Positions 1 to 5,386 of a stretch of DNA of 5,492 bases are shown in pieces; the first letter of the stretch is position 1, and each line of letters begins with the position of its first letter. The position numbers and the translations under genes were made by a program. The stretch is from Prevotellaceae bacterium. GTDB taxonomy: Bacteria > Bacteroidota > Bacteroidia > Bacteroidales > UBA932. The stretch is taken from NCBI GenBank assembly GCA_031273285.1, contig JAISSE010000045.1, positions 1-5,492 of the forward strand, written 5' to 3'. The notes under the pieces were generated by a model. That model was not told the DNA's origin, did not search any database, and worked only from the letters and a program-made list of their open reading frames with translations.

Positions 1-186
1 TACCGCGTTCCGCCGCGCATGACGGTTATTCATAACGGCGTTGTTATCCAGAATAATACAACTATTATAGGGACGACCGAATATATCGGCTTTTCGAGAG
101 TGGTTGAACATGGAGCCGGTCCAATACTTCTTCAGGACCATGGCGACCCGGTGAACTTCCGCAACATCTGGATAAGAGAACTATAA
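1..186 (+). CDS. DUF1080 / 3-keto-disaccharide hydrolase family protein, C-terminal end (partial)
   Basis: This is the last 61 codons of an open reading frame that enters from the left edge and stops at TAA 184-186. The translation starts [19 protein letters not shown] and ends [19 protein letters not shown]. The ending resembles the signature of DUF1080 (PF06439): a final jelly-roll strand with Q-D-H-G-x-P-V-x-F-R-N-I-W-I followed by a short tail. The stretch with HNG is the usual preceding strand. Members are secreted concanavalin-like beta-sandwich proteins, and some cleave 3-keto-glycosides in carbohydrate breakdown. The catalytic part, signal peptide and start are outside the window, so substrate and activity cannot be judged. 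The family call rests on this C-terminal motif alone. The gene runs straight into a heptamer repeat array 3 bp after its stop, and no strong terminator follows it. Confidence 0.78.
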   Translation, partial: YRVPPRMTVIHNGVVIQNNTTIIGTTEYIGFSRVVEHGAGPILLQDHGDPVNFRNIWIREL

Positions 187-188
187 AT

Positions 189-231
<43 letters not shown>

Positions 232-233
232 AT

Positions 234-290
234 GAATTACGAATTACGAAACGTAAGTTCGACGCAGTCAATTAAAAATTAAAAATTACG
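234..290. repeat. Composite heptamer block (GAATTAC x 2, then AATTAAA/AATTACG x 3)
   Basis: Directly after the GTTGAGA array come GAATTAC (234-240), GAATTAC (241-247) and GAA. Further on, three consecutive heptamers lie at 270-290: AATTAAA, AATTAAA, AATTACG. All blocks share the 7-bp period of the preceding array although their sequences differ. The bases between them (247-274) belong to a longer dispersed repeat listed separately. No coding potential is visible. Confidence 0.85.
247..274 (+). repeat. 28-bp dispersed repeat, copy 1
   Basis: This 28-bp segment starts CGAAACGTAAG and ends CAGTCAATTA. It recurs in inverted orientation at 4123-4150 with 26 of 28 positions identical; the differences are T/C at 254 and C/T at 265. 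Both copies are intergenic and both adjoin AATTACGAA-type sequence, which suggests a larger mobile or amplified intergenic repeat family. Its function is unknown. Confidence 0.85.
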
Positions 291-318
291 GGGGGATAAA
301 ATTCGTAATTGAATGAAA

Positions 319-363
319 GGATTTTCAATCATGCGTAGATTGGAAAAAATCCGAAGGATTTTT
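319..363 (+). other. Two mutually exclusive A/T-rich hairpins (possible weak terminator)
   Basis: AAAAATCC (345-352) pairs perfectly with GGATTTTT (356-363) around a GAA loop, giving an 8-bp stem whose 3' arm is U-rich. The same AAAATCC segment can instead pair with GGATTTT at 319-325, continuing through CAATC (326-330) with GATTG (338-342), with three unpaired bases. This could act as a weak terminator for the DUF1080 gene. There is no separate U tract after the stem and the neighbourhood is repetitive, so the role is uncertain. Confidence 0.4.
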
Positions 364-364
364 A

Positions 365-474
365 ATTCGTGTAATTCGATAAAAATTCGTGCTAATTCGT
401 GGATAAAATTCGTGTTATTCGTGTAATTCGTGGATAAAAAAAGTTTTCGTGGATAAAAAAAATTGTGGATAAAA
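365..474. repeat. Interspersed ATTCGTG / GTGGATAAAA repeat array running into the next gene
   Basis: ATTCGTG occurs exactly at 365, 385, 395, 408, 417 and 426, with a degenerate TTCGTG at 446. The longer unit GTGGATAAAA occurs at 399, 430, 449 and 465. Spacing is irregular (9-20 bp), unlike the strict tandem arrays upstream. The last GTGGATAAAA (465-474) contains the GTG start and the first codons of the downstream gene. No promoter match is visible within the array, so the operon promoter was not found. Confidence 0.9.
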
Positions 475-3329
475 AGATTTGTTTGTTGATTCCGTTGCTC
501 GTGTGTTTCTGTAGTCTTGAAGCGCAGTATGTGGACTATGGCGAAGATCCCGCATATCTTAAATGGCGTCAGATTAAAACCCCGCATTACAGAATCATAT
601 ATCCCGAAGGAAACGACATCAGAGCCAACACGTATGCAAACATTCTTGAAACCGTTTATCCGCATGTGCGCAAAACCATGTCGGCAAAAAGGAGTTCGGT
701 CGTTCCGGTCATTCTGCATCCGTATAATGTCAATTCGAACGGAATGGTCTCCTGGGCGCCGAAACGCATGGAGCTGTTGCCGTCGCCGAATTTCGATTCG
801 CGGTTTCAGCTGCCCGAATCAGGTTTGTCGGTACACGAATCGCGGCATGTTGTCCAGATGGAGAAGCAGAACAGCGGCATATTCAGACCTTTGTATTTCA
901 TCTTCGGAGAACAGACAGCCGGAGTTTCTTCGGCTTTGATACCCCAGTGGCTTTTGGAAGGCGAGGCGGTGGTTGCGGAAACAGCCCTGTCGTCCTCCGG
1001 ACGGGGGCGTCTTGCTTCGTTTTTGATGCCGTACAGGGCGCAGATTGCCACGGGGAAAAATTTTTCTCTGGACAAATGGTTTTTAGGCTCGTACAGAGAC
1101 TGCACGCACGATTTCTACGCTTTAGGCTATGCAATGTCGGCGCATGCCCGCATCAGTTACGGCGCCGACGTGTGGGACAGGGTTTTGGGCGATATGACAC
1201 TATACCTGTTTCATCCCGTTGCCCTGAAGAAAAATACGGGATTAAGTCCCCGAAAACTGTTTAAATCGACTTTTGCATCCTTGCAGGAAGAATGGGATTC
1301 GTTAACGCCCGAAAAGCCTGACGAATTGACGGTTATTTCCCCAAAACGCAGAAGATATACCTCGTACCGGTATCCTCTGGAAGTCGAAGGCGGAATTATC
1401 AGCCTGAAAATGAGCCTGTCGGATATTCCCGCCATAGTGCTGATCGATTCGTCGGGCAGGGAACGCCGATTGACTTATACGGGAACGATAAACAGCAAAC
1501 CGACTCTTGACGGCAATTTTGTTTACTGGACGGAATATATCCCCGGTTTGAGATGGCGACACGAAAACTATTCGATTGTCAAACAGTTGAACATCAAAAC
1601 GCGGGAAGTCAAAACCGTCTCGAAACGCAGCAGATATTTTACTCCTGCCGTATCGTCGGGCGAAATTCTGGCTTTTGAACACGAGCCGAACGGACAGAAC
1701 AACATTGTAGCGATGAACCTGTCGGGAGAAAAACTGCACTCGTATCCCGTGATTGACAATATGCCAGTGCAGGATATGGTTGCCGACGGTAACGAAAACA
1801 TATTCGCATCGCTGACCGGAAACGGAAATGCCGTCTTTAAACTTGATTTGAACACTTCGGAATGGAAAAAGATTTCGAACTGTAACCGTACAAATCTGGA
1901 ATCGTTGAGGATGCACGGCGAACAGCTGATTTTCGAATCGGGATACAACGGGGTGAACAATATTTATGCGCTCGACACCGCGTCGCTGTCCGTCAAACGA
2001 TTGACCAATTCGGTGTACGGAGCGTCCGCCGGAACATTTTCCCGCGACGGCAGCAAACTTTACCTGTCCGACTATTCTGCCAAAGGTCATAGAATTGCAG
2101 GCATCGAAACAACACTGCTGAACGAAGAACCGGTAAATTTCGACAGTCCGTATAAATTCAGAACAGCGGAAAACCTTTCGGCGCAGGAATCCTTTAATAT
2201 CGACGAATATAAGTTCGACGACACCGTCGCATACAAGTCCGAACCCTACAAAAAAGCCGCACATCTGTTCAATATTCACAGCTGGGTGCCGTTTCATTTT
2301 GATTTGGACGAACTTATGAACAGTTATGAGTTCGGATTCAATGCCGTCAAACCCGGAATCATGCTTCTGTCACAAAACCGGCTGAACACTTTAACTTCGC
2401 AGGTATCATCCTATTATGATTTAAACACGAAAGATCTGCATGGATTCCTGTCGTTAAGATATTCAGGATGGTTTCCCGTATTTACGCTAAAACTGAATGT
2501 CGGCGGTCGGAGAGATTATCTATTTTACGATTATTCATATGAAGAAACATCAGATCCAAATGACTTTGAAAATCAACGGCATGTGGAAGCGACACTTTCC
2601 GCCTATCTTCCGTTTAACTTCACGAAAGGCTATTATCTGCACGGATTGCAGCCGTTTTTCAATTACAAATATCTTAACAGTATTATAAACGGTACGAATC
2701 AGAATTACAGATATTTTTATACCGGAATATATCATTACCGCTATCGCTCTCTTGCCCACAACGATATATTTCCGAAACTCGGCTGGCAGGCATGGCTGAG
2801 TTATGTCGGGCATCCATATATCAGTATGGGACAGTTGCTTATTGCAAAAGCAAATATATACGTACCCGGCATATTTCGCAATCATGGATTGAGGGTGAGC
2901 GGTTCGGTGCAGCATCAGTTCGTATCGAAGAATACAACTTATTATTTCCCCGAACAATACGTGGATATTGCCCGCGGATACAGTTATTATACGTCGGAAC
3001 ACACGGGCGGAGCGACGGAAAGACTGTACACGCTCAAGGGCGATTATTCATTTCCAATAGTTTATCCCGATTTTAAAATGGGTTCCATAATTTATCTGTC
3101 GAGAATCAGAGCCAATCTGTTTTATGACATGACAATCAATAATGTCAAATATGCAGTTAATAATTATACGGTTACGGGAGTCGTAACTCAAAAGTCATAC
3201 GGATTTGACCTGATGTTCGACCTGCATTTTTTCAGAATGAAATATGCTCCCGTAACTTTGATGATCAACAAAACGAAAATTCCCGGTCGGGATTTTATCA
3301 ACACTCTTTCAATAGGAATAAATTTATAA
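465..3329 (+). CDS. Exported HExxH metallopeptidase-like / beta-propeller / outer-membrane beta-barrel protein
   Basis: This 954-residue protein starts at GTG 465. It is the only usable start after the in-frame TAA at 435, and it gives a good signal peptide (MDKKICLLIPLLVCFCSLEA, cleavage near A20/Q21). Residues about 30-285 carry a gluzincin-type zinc site: HESRH at 124-128 with E125 as likely catalytic base, and WLLEGEA at 162-168 giving the probable third ligand E165. This resembles the peptidase MA-like group. Residues about 295-560 are short beta repeats resembling a TolB/WD40-type propeller, for example TFSRDGSKLYLSD at 524-536. Residues about 600-954 begin HLFNIHSWVPF and are aromatic-rich alternating strands ending in NTLSIGINL, typical of an outer-membrane barrel. 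It probably sits in the outer membrane with its peptidase domain in the periplasm or at the surface. Substrate is unknown. A phosphatase-fold lipoprotein gene follows after 5 bp. Domain calls are from motifs read by eye. Confidence 0.85.
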   Translation: MDKKICLLIPLLVCFCSLEAQYVDYGEDPAYLKWRQIKTPHYRIIYPEGNDIRANTYANILETVYPHVRKTMSAKRSSVVPVILHPYNVNSNGMVSWAPKRMELLPSPNFDSRFQLPESGLSVHESRHVVQMEKQNSGIFRPLYFIFGEQTAGVSSALIPQWLLEGEAVVAETALSSSGRGRLASFLMPYRAQIATGKNFSLDKWFLGSYRDCTHDFYALGYAMSAHARISYGADVWDRVLGDMTLYLFHPVALKKNTGLSPRKLFKSTFASLQEEWDSLTPEKPDELTVISPKRRRYTSYRYPLEVEGGIISLKMSLSDIPAIVLIDSSGRERRLTYTGTINSKPTLDGNFVYWTEYIPGLRWRHENYSIVKQLNIKTREVKTVSKRSRYFTPAVSSGEILAFEHEPNGQNNIVAMNLSGEKLHSYPVIDNMPVQDMVADGNENIFASLTGNGNAVFKLDLNTSEWKKISNCNRTNLESLRMHGEQLIFESGYNGVNNIYALDTASLSVKRLTNSVYGASAGTFSRDGSKLYLSDYSAKGHRIAGIETTLLNEEPVNFDSPYKFRTAENLSAQESFNIDEYKFDDTVAYKSEPYKKAAHLFNIHSWVPFHFDLDELMNSYEFGFNAVKPGIMLLSQNRLNTLTSQVSSYYDLNTKDLHGFLSLRYSGWFPVFTLKLNVGGRRDYLFYDYSYEETSDPNDFENQRHVEATLSAYLPFNFTKGYYLHGLQPFFNYKYLNSIINGTNQNYRYFYTGIYHYRYRSLAHNDIFPKLGWQAWLSYVGHPYISMGQLLIAKANIYVPGIFRNHGLRVSGSVQHQFVSKNTTYYFPEQYVDIARGYSYYTSEHTGGATERLYTLKGDYSFPIVYPDFKMGSIIYLSRIRANLFYDMTINNVKYAVNNYTVTGVVTQKSYGFDLMFDLHFFRMKYAPVTLMINKTKIPGRDFINTLSIGINL

Positions 3330-3334
3330 ACATA

Positions 3335-4084
3335 ATGAAATCAATTGTATATACAGTTTTAGCGGTTTTGACGGTATTTTCCTGCAACGTTCATAAAGAG
3401 CAGAGAATCATGACGTATAATATCCGAAATGCAATCGGCATGGATGATATAACCGACTACGGACGAATAGCCGCCGTAATAACCTCAAACAATGCGGACG
3501 TGGTTGCAGTACAGGAAATTGACAGCGCTGCTCAAAGAAGTAACGGCGTCTTTGTTCTCGAAGAAATTGCCAGACATGCAAAAATGGAACTGTCGTTCGG
3601 CGCCTCCATTCCTTTTCAGGGAGGGAAATACGGAATCGGGATTTTGTCGAAGGAAAAACCTCTGTCGACCAAATCTTTCGCCTTGCCCGGAAGAGAGGAA
3701 AAACGGTCGGCGCTTGTTGCCGAATTTGAGGACTATGTTGTTTGCTGCACTCATTTTTCGCTGAACCCCGAAGACAGGCTTGCGTCGGTTGCCATAATAA
3801 ACGACTGTACGAAAGCCTATAAAAAACCTGTCTTTCTGGCAGGAGATCTGAATGATTCGCCTTCGTCGAACTTAATAAGAGAGTTGCAAAAATCGTGGAC
3901 AATACTTAACGATACGGACCAACCGACTATCCCTTCGGACAATCCGAAAACATGTATCGATTATGTACTTGTGAGAAAAACAGATAAAGTCGAAGTGATA
4001 AACACCGCCGTAATCGACGAAAAAATTGCTTCCGACCATCTGCCGGTGTATGTGGATGTGACTCTACCAACATTCTGTCCCTGA
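3335..4084 (+). CDS. Endonuclease/exonuclease/phosphatase-fold lipoprotein
   Basis: This 249-residue protein is a probable metal-dependent phosphodiesterase or phosphatase of the DNase I-like EEP superfamily (PF03372). The N-terminus is a lipoprotein signal: a hydrophobic run ending VFSC, with C17 as the lipidated residue. The EEP motifs appear in order: TYNIRN (N29), VAVQEID (E61), THFSLN (H140), AGDLND (D171, N173), CIDYVL (D209) and SDHLPV (D234, H235). The metal ligands and the catalytic His/Asp pairs all seem present, so the enzyme should be active. Length is normal for the compact class. The start ATG 3335 lies 5 bp after the previous stop, so the two genes are very likely cotranscribed. 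The substrate (nucleic acid, phospholipid or sugar phosphate) cannot be read from the sequence. The likely location is membrane-anchored, in the periplasm or at the cell surface. Confidence 0.9.
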   Translation: MKSIVYTVLAVLTVFSCNVHKEQRIMTYNIRNAIGMDDITDYGRIAAVITSNNADVVAVQEIDSAAQRSNGVFVLEEIARHAKMELSFGASIPFQGGKYGIGILSKEKPLSTKSFALPGREEKRSALVAEFEDYVVCCTHFSLNPEDRLASVAIINDCTKAYKKPVFLAGDLNDSPSSNLIRELQKSWTILNDTDQPTIPSDNPKTCIDYVLVRKTDKVEVINTAVIDEKIASDHLPVYVDVTLPTFCP

Positions 4085-4118
4085 CGGGACAGGGTCGTTG
4101 TATTGTTCGTCCCGTCAG
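4079..4118 (+). terminator. Inverted repeat overlapping the stop codon of the EEP gene
   Basis: CTGACGGGAC (4081-4090, containing the TGA stop) is perfectly complementary to GTCCCGTCAG (4109-4118), a 10-bp stem with an 18-nt loop. A competing smaller stem, CCCTG (4079-4083) with CAGGG (4090-4094), uses part of the same arm. No U tract follows, so this is more likely an mRNA 3'-end stabiliser or a Rho-type end than a classic intrinsic terminator. Confidence 0.45.
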
Positions 4119-4122
4119 TTCG

Positions 4123-4150
4123 TAATTGACTACGTCGAACTTGCGTTTCG
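4123..4150 (-). repeat. 28-bp dispersed repeat, copy 2 (inverted)
   Basis: The reverse complement matches 247-274 at 26 of 28 positions. It is bordered on its left by TTCGTAATT, the complement of the AATTACGAA sequence that borders copy 1. Together the copies form an inverted pair bracketing the two-gene operon. Confidence 0.85.
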
Positions 4151-4182
4151 GGCAGTGTTAATGCACAGAACCGGAGCACGCG

Positions 4183-4225
4183 AAGGGTAGAATCATCCCA
4201 CCCTTGTGTGTCTATTTTTATTTTG
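4183..4225 (+). terminator. Candidate terminator of the peptidase-EEP operon
   Basis: AAGGGT (4183-4188) pairs with ACCCTT (4200-4205) around an 11-nt loop. A T-rich tail containing TCTATTTTTATTTTG follows within a few bases. The stem is short and the tail is interrupted, so this is a moderate candidate. It is the best-placed one downstream of the operon. Confidence 0.4.
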
Positions 4226-4253
4226 TCATAGGTGTTCATCTGTTTATATGTCG

Positions 4254-4285
4254 CGCTCACCCTCGTCCGGAAGCGCGGGTGAGCG
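4254..4285. other. GC-rich inverted repeat CGCTCACCC / GGGTGAGCG
   Basis: A perfect 9-bp stem (4254-4262 with 4277-4285) encloses a 14-nt loop in an otherwise A/T-rich stretch. There is no U tract on either strand. It could be a structured RNA element, a protein-binding inverted repeat or part of a repeat family. Confidence 0.5.
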
Positions 4286-4433
4286 AAATAAAACAGCCGA
4301 TAAACTGCAAAAATCCGTCTGATCGGCGTGCCTAACTGTTTTTTTTCGATTACTTAATCGTCTGTTAATATTGACGTTGGAGAGATGAAATATTTACGGT
4401 TATGAAAAAAGAAAAAAAAATTCATTATTTAAC

Positions 4434-4464
4434 ATTGTCGATAAGAAAAAAAAGTTTAACTTTG
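4434..4464 (+). promoter_or_regulatory. Bacteroidetes-type promoter for the beta-barrel gene
   Basis: The -7 box TAACTTTG (4457-4464) fits the TAnnTTTG consensus exactly. An ATTG -33 box (TTG at 4435-4437) lies 19 bp upstream, which is the usual spacing. Transcription should start near 4470, giving an A/T-rich 5' UTR of roughly 85-90 nt. That UTR contains competing small stems: AGCCC/GGGCT (4484-4488 with 4503-4507) or TTCAG/CTGAA (4495-4499 with 4506-4510). Confidence 0.7.
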
Positions 4465-4557
4465 CGCCGGATTAACGTTGGCAAGCCCTGTTTGTTCAGT
4501 ACGGGCTGAAGACTAGATCATTTTAGAACTATTTATAAACAATTTAAATTTATTTTT

Positions 4558-5115
4558 ATGAGAAAATTTTTATTAATGGCAGTTTTATTCTGCTCGGTTG
4601 CTTTAACAGCACAATCTCAGGAGTTTAAACCATTCCGTGTGGATGGTGGTCTTGGTTACGGAATCCCCGTCGGCGATAACTACGACGCTGGATTGACGTT
4701 TTATTTGGAACCCAAGTATGCCGTACTTGACAAAATTGCTGTCGGTCTTCGGTGGGAAGGTTCATTGTTTGCAGGCGCTACGGACGATGAAACAAGCGCC
4801 AGTGCAAGTTTAAGTTCGGGTTACTTGGTTACGGGTGATTATTACTTCAACAACAACAAGTTTCGCCCGTTTGCCGGAATAGGTTTAGGTCTCCACCGTA
4901 TTGCCGGCGCTAGCGCAAGTATTAATGTGGGAGCGGAAGAAGTCGAACTTTCGACAGAGGGTAAAACCAATTTCGGAGGTTTGATTCGCGCCGGTGCGGA
5001 TTTTGCTCACATGAGGTTGACGCTTTCCTATAACTATGCCGGAAAAATAGGCGACGAAACACACCATTATCTGGGTGTTACGTTCGGCTTTTTCATCGGC
5101 GGCGGAAGAAAATAA
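4558..5115 (+). CDS. Small outer-membrane beta-barrel protein (porin-like family)
   Basis: This 185-residue protein has a clear signal peptide (K/R start, hydrophobic core, cleavage near A18 in LTAQSQ). The mature part of about 165 residues consists of alternating, glycine- and aromatic-rich strands, consistent with an eight-stranded barrel of the OMP_b-brl type (PF13505). YYFNNNKFRPFAGIGLG at 95-111 is the typical conserved hairpin of that group, and the protein ends with a strand YLGVTFGFF and a short GGGRK tail. The start ATG 4558 follows an A/T-rich stretch without a Shine-Dalgarno sequence, as usual in this phylum. It has its own promoter and appears monocistronic. Its role (structural, adhesion or small-solute passage) cannot be read from sequence. 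No clear terminator separates it from the trp promoter 55 bp downstream. Confidence 0.88.
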   Translation: MRKFLLMAVLFCSVALTAQSQEFKPFRVDGGLGYGIPVGDNYDAGLTFYLEPKYAVLDKIAVGLRWEGSLFAGATDDETSASASLSSGYLVTGDYYFNNNKFRPFAGIGLGLHRIAGASASINVGAEEVELSTEGKTNFGGLIRAGADFAHMRLTLSYNYAGKIGDETHHYLGVTFGFFIGGGRK

Positions 5116-5169
5116 TCGGGTAAATCCGGAGACCGAATTTGAAGCATTTTGTCATTGAATTTACATTTT

Positions 5170-5199
5170 TTTGTATTGACGAAAAATGTTGTAATTTTG
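5170..5199 (+). promoter_or_regulatory. Promoter of the trp operon leader
   Basis: The -7 box TAATTTTG (5192-5199) matches TAnnTTTG exactly, with TTTG (5170-5173) 18 bp upstream as the -33 box. The predicted start near 5205 gives a leader transcript of about 180 nt before trpB. Only about 15-20 nt precede the leader-peptide ATG, which is typical of attenuated operons. No repressor operator was recognised. Confidence 0.7.
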
Positions 5200-5221
5200 T
5201 ACCGGAAAAAAATTGTATGGT

Positions 5222-5287
5222 ATGAATTTTAGTGCAGCAGACAAGTTTTGGTGGTGGCGTTCACAGTTGATTCAAAGTCGTGAATGA
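5222..5287 (+). CDS. trpL: trp operon leader peptide with a Trp-Trp-Trp run
   Basis: This 21-codon reading frame (ATG 5222, TGA 5285-5287) begins MNFSAADKFWWWR, with three consecutive TGG codons at 5249-5257 (residues 10-12). It ends 99 bp before trpB, behind a promoter and ahead of an intrinsic terminator. Trp is the rarest common residue, so three in a row directly upstream of a Trp biosynthesis gene is a strong sign of a regulatory leader whose translation senses charged Trp-tRNA. The peptide itself probably has no function after synthesis. An ATG at 5217 gives only a two-codon frame (ATG GTA TGA) that overlaps the leader start. The gene symbol is assigned by analogy of position and mechanism, not by homology to the enteric leader. 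Confidence 0.9.
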   Translation: MNFSAADKFWWWRSQLIQSRE

Positions 5288-5337
5288 CTAATTGCCTGCT
5301 ATTGCACAAGATTATGAGGGCTGTCGAAATTCACGAC
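5259..5337 (+). promoter_or_regulatory. Antiterminator region of the trp attenuator
   Basis: GTCGTGAAT (5277-5285) is perfectly complementary to ATTCACGAC (5329-5337), nine contiguous pairs. The 3' partner is the terminator loop plus the first four bases of its descending arm, so this pairing excludes the upper part of the terminator stem. GAC (5286-5288) may also pair with GTC (5323-5325) in the ascending arm. The 5' arm covers the last leader codons and the first base of the stop. A competing stem, GTTCAC (5259-5264) with GTGAAT (5280-5285, including one G-U pair), would sequester it. A ribosome stalled at the Trp codons would mask 5259-5264 and free 5277-5285, while a ribosome at the stop codon would cover 5277-5285. 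Structures were read by eye, not folded. Confidence 0.75.
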
Positions 5338-5352
5338 AGCCCTCAATTTTTT
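5315..5352 (+). terminator. Intrinsic terminator (attenuator) before trpB
   Basis: GAGGGCTGTCG (5316-5326) pairs perfectly with CGACAGCCCTC (5334-5344) around a 7-nt loop, AAATTCA. A T-A pair (5315/5345) extends the stem to 12 bp. An uninterrupted T6 run (5347-5352) follows after one A. This is the strongest terminator in the window, and it sits inside the leader between trpL and trpB, not after a gene. Confidence 0.95.
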
Positions 5353-5386
5353 CGGACATATTCGATTGAAATTAAAAAATATAAAG

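Larger units (their letters stand above)
4085..4557. other. Intergenic region, 473 bp, without a convincing gene
   Basis: The region holds, in order: the distal arm of the stop-codon inverted repeat, the inverted 28-bp repeat (4123-4150), a terminator-like hairpin (4183-4225), a GC-rich inverted repeat (4254-4285), a GCCGAT/ATCGGC pair (4296-4301 and 4322-4327), a T8 run (4339-4346), a small palindrome CGATTACTTAATCG (4347-4360), and the promoter and leader of the beta-barrel gene. Short reading frames here, such as 4402-4509, overlap the promoter and lack support. Confidence 0.7.

Noticed and set aside
465..520. Lipoprotein signal in the 954-residue protein (cysteines at residues 14 and 16)
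   Set aside because: The residues before each cysteine do not fit a lipobox (V and F at -1), while a signal peptidase I site near A20/Q21 fits well.
279..719. 146-codon minus-strand reading frame
   Set aside because: Half of it is the translated ATTCGTG repeat array and half is antisense to the peptidase gene. No domain is visible.
1302..2297. 331-codon reading frame on the minus strand
   Set aside because: It lies wholly inside the coding region of the 954-residue protein, has no recognisable domain or signal, and its residue make-up is that expected of an antisense shadow.
3961..4260. 99-codon minus-strand reading frame
   Set aside because: It overlaps the 3' end of the EEP gene, and the rest is the inverted 28-bp repeat and neighbouring hairpins. 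It probably reads through repeat sequence and is not a gene.
4296..4346. GCCGAT/ATCGGC hairpin followed by T8 as an intrinsic terminator
   Set aside because: The stem is only 6 bp with a 20-nt loop, and 11 bases separate it from the T run, so the geometry is wrong.
4402..4509. 35-codon + strand frame starting MKKEKKIHYLTLS
   Set aside because: It overlaps the -33 and -7 boxes and the 5' UTR of the beta-barrel gene. Its lysine richness reflects the poly-A stretches, and it has no promoter of its own that I can see.
5205..5352. T-box or TRAP-type control of the trp operon
   Set aside because: No T-box consensus or specifier stem, and no series of GAG/UAG triplets of the TRAP type, is visible. 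The Trp-codon run with an antiterminator fits leader-peptide attenuation better.
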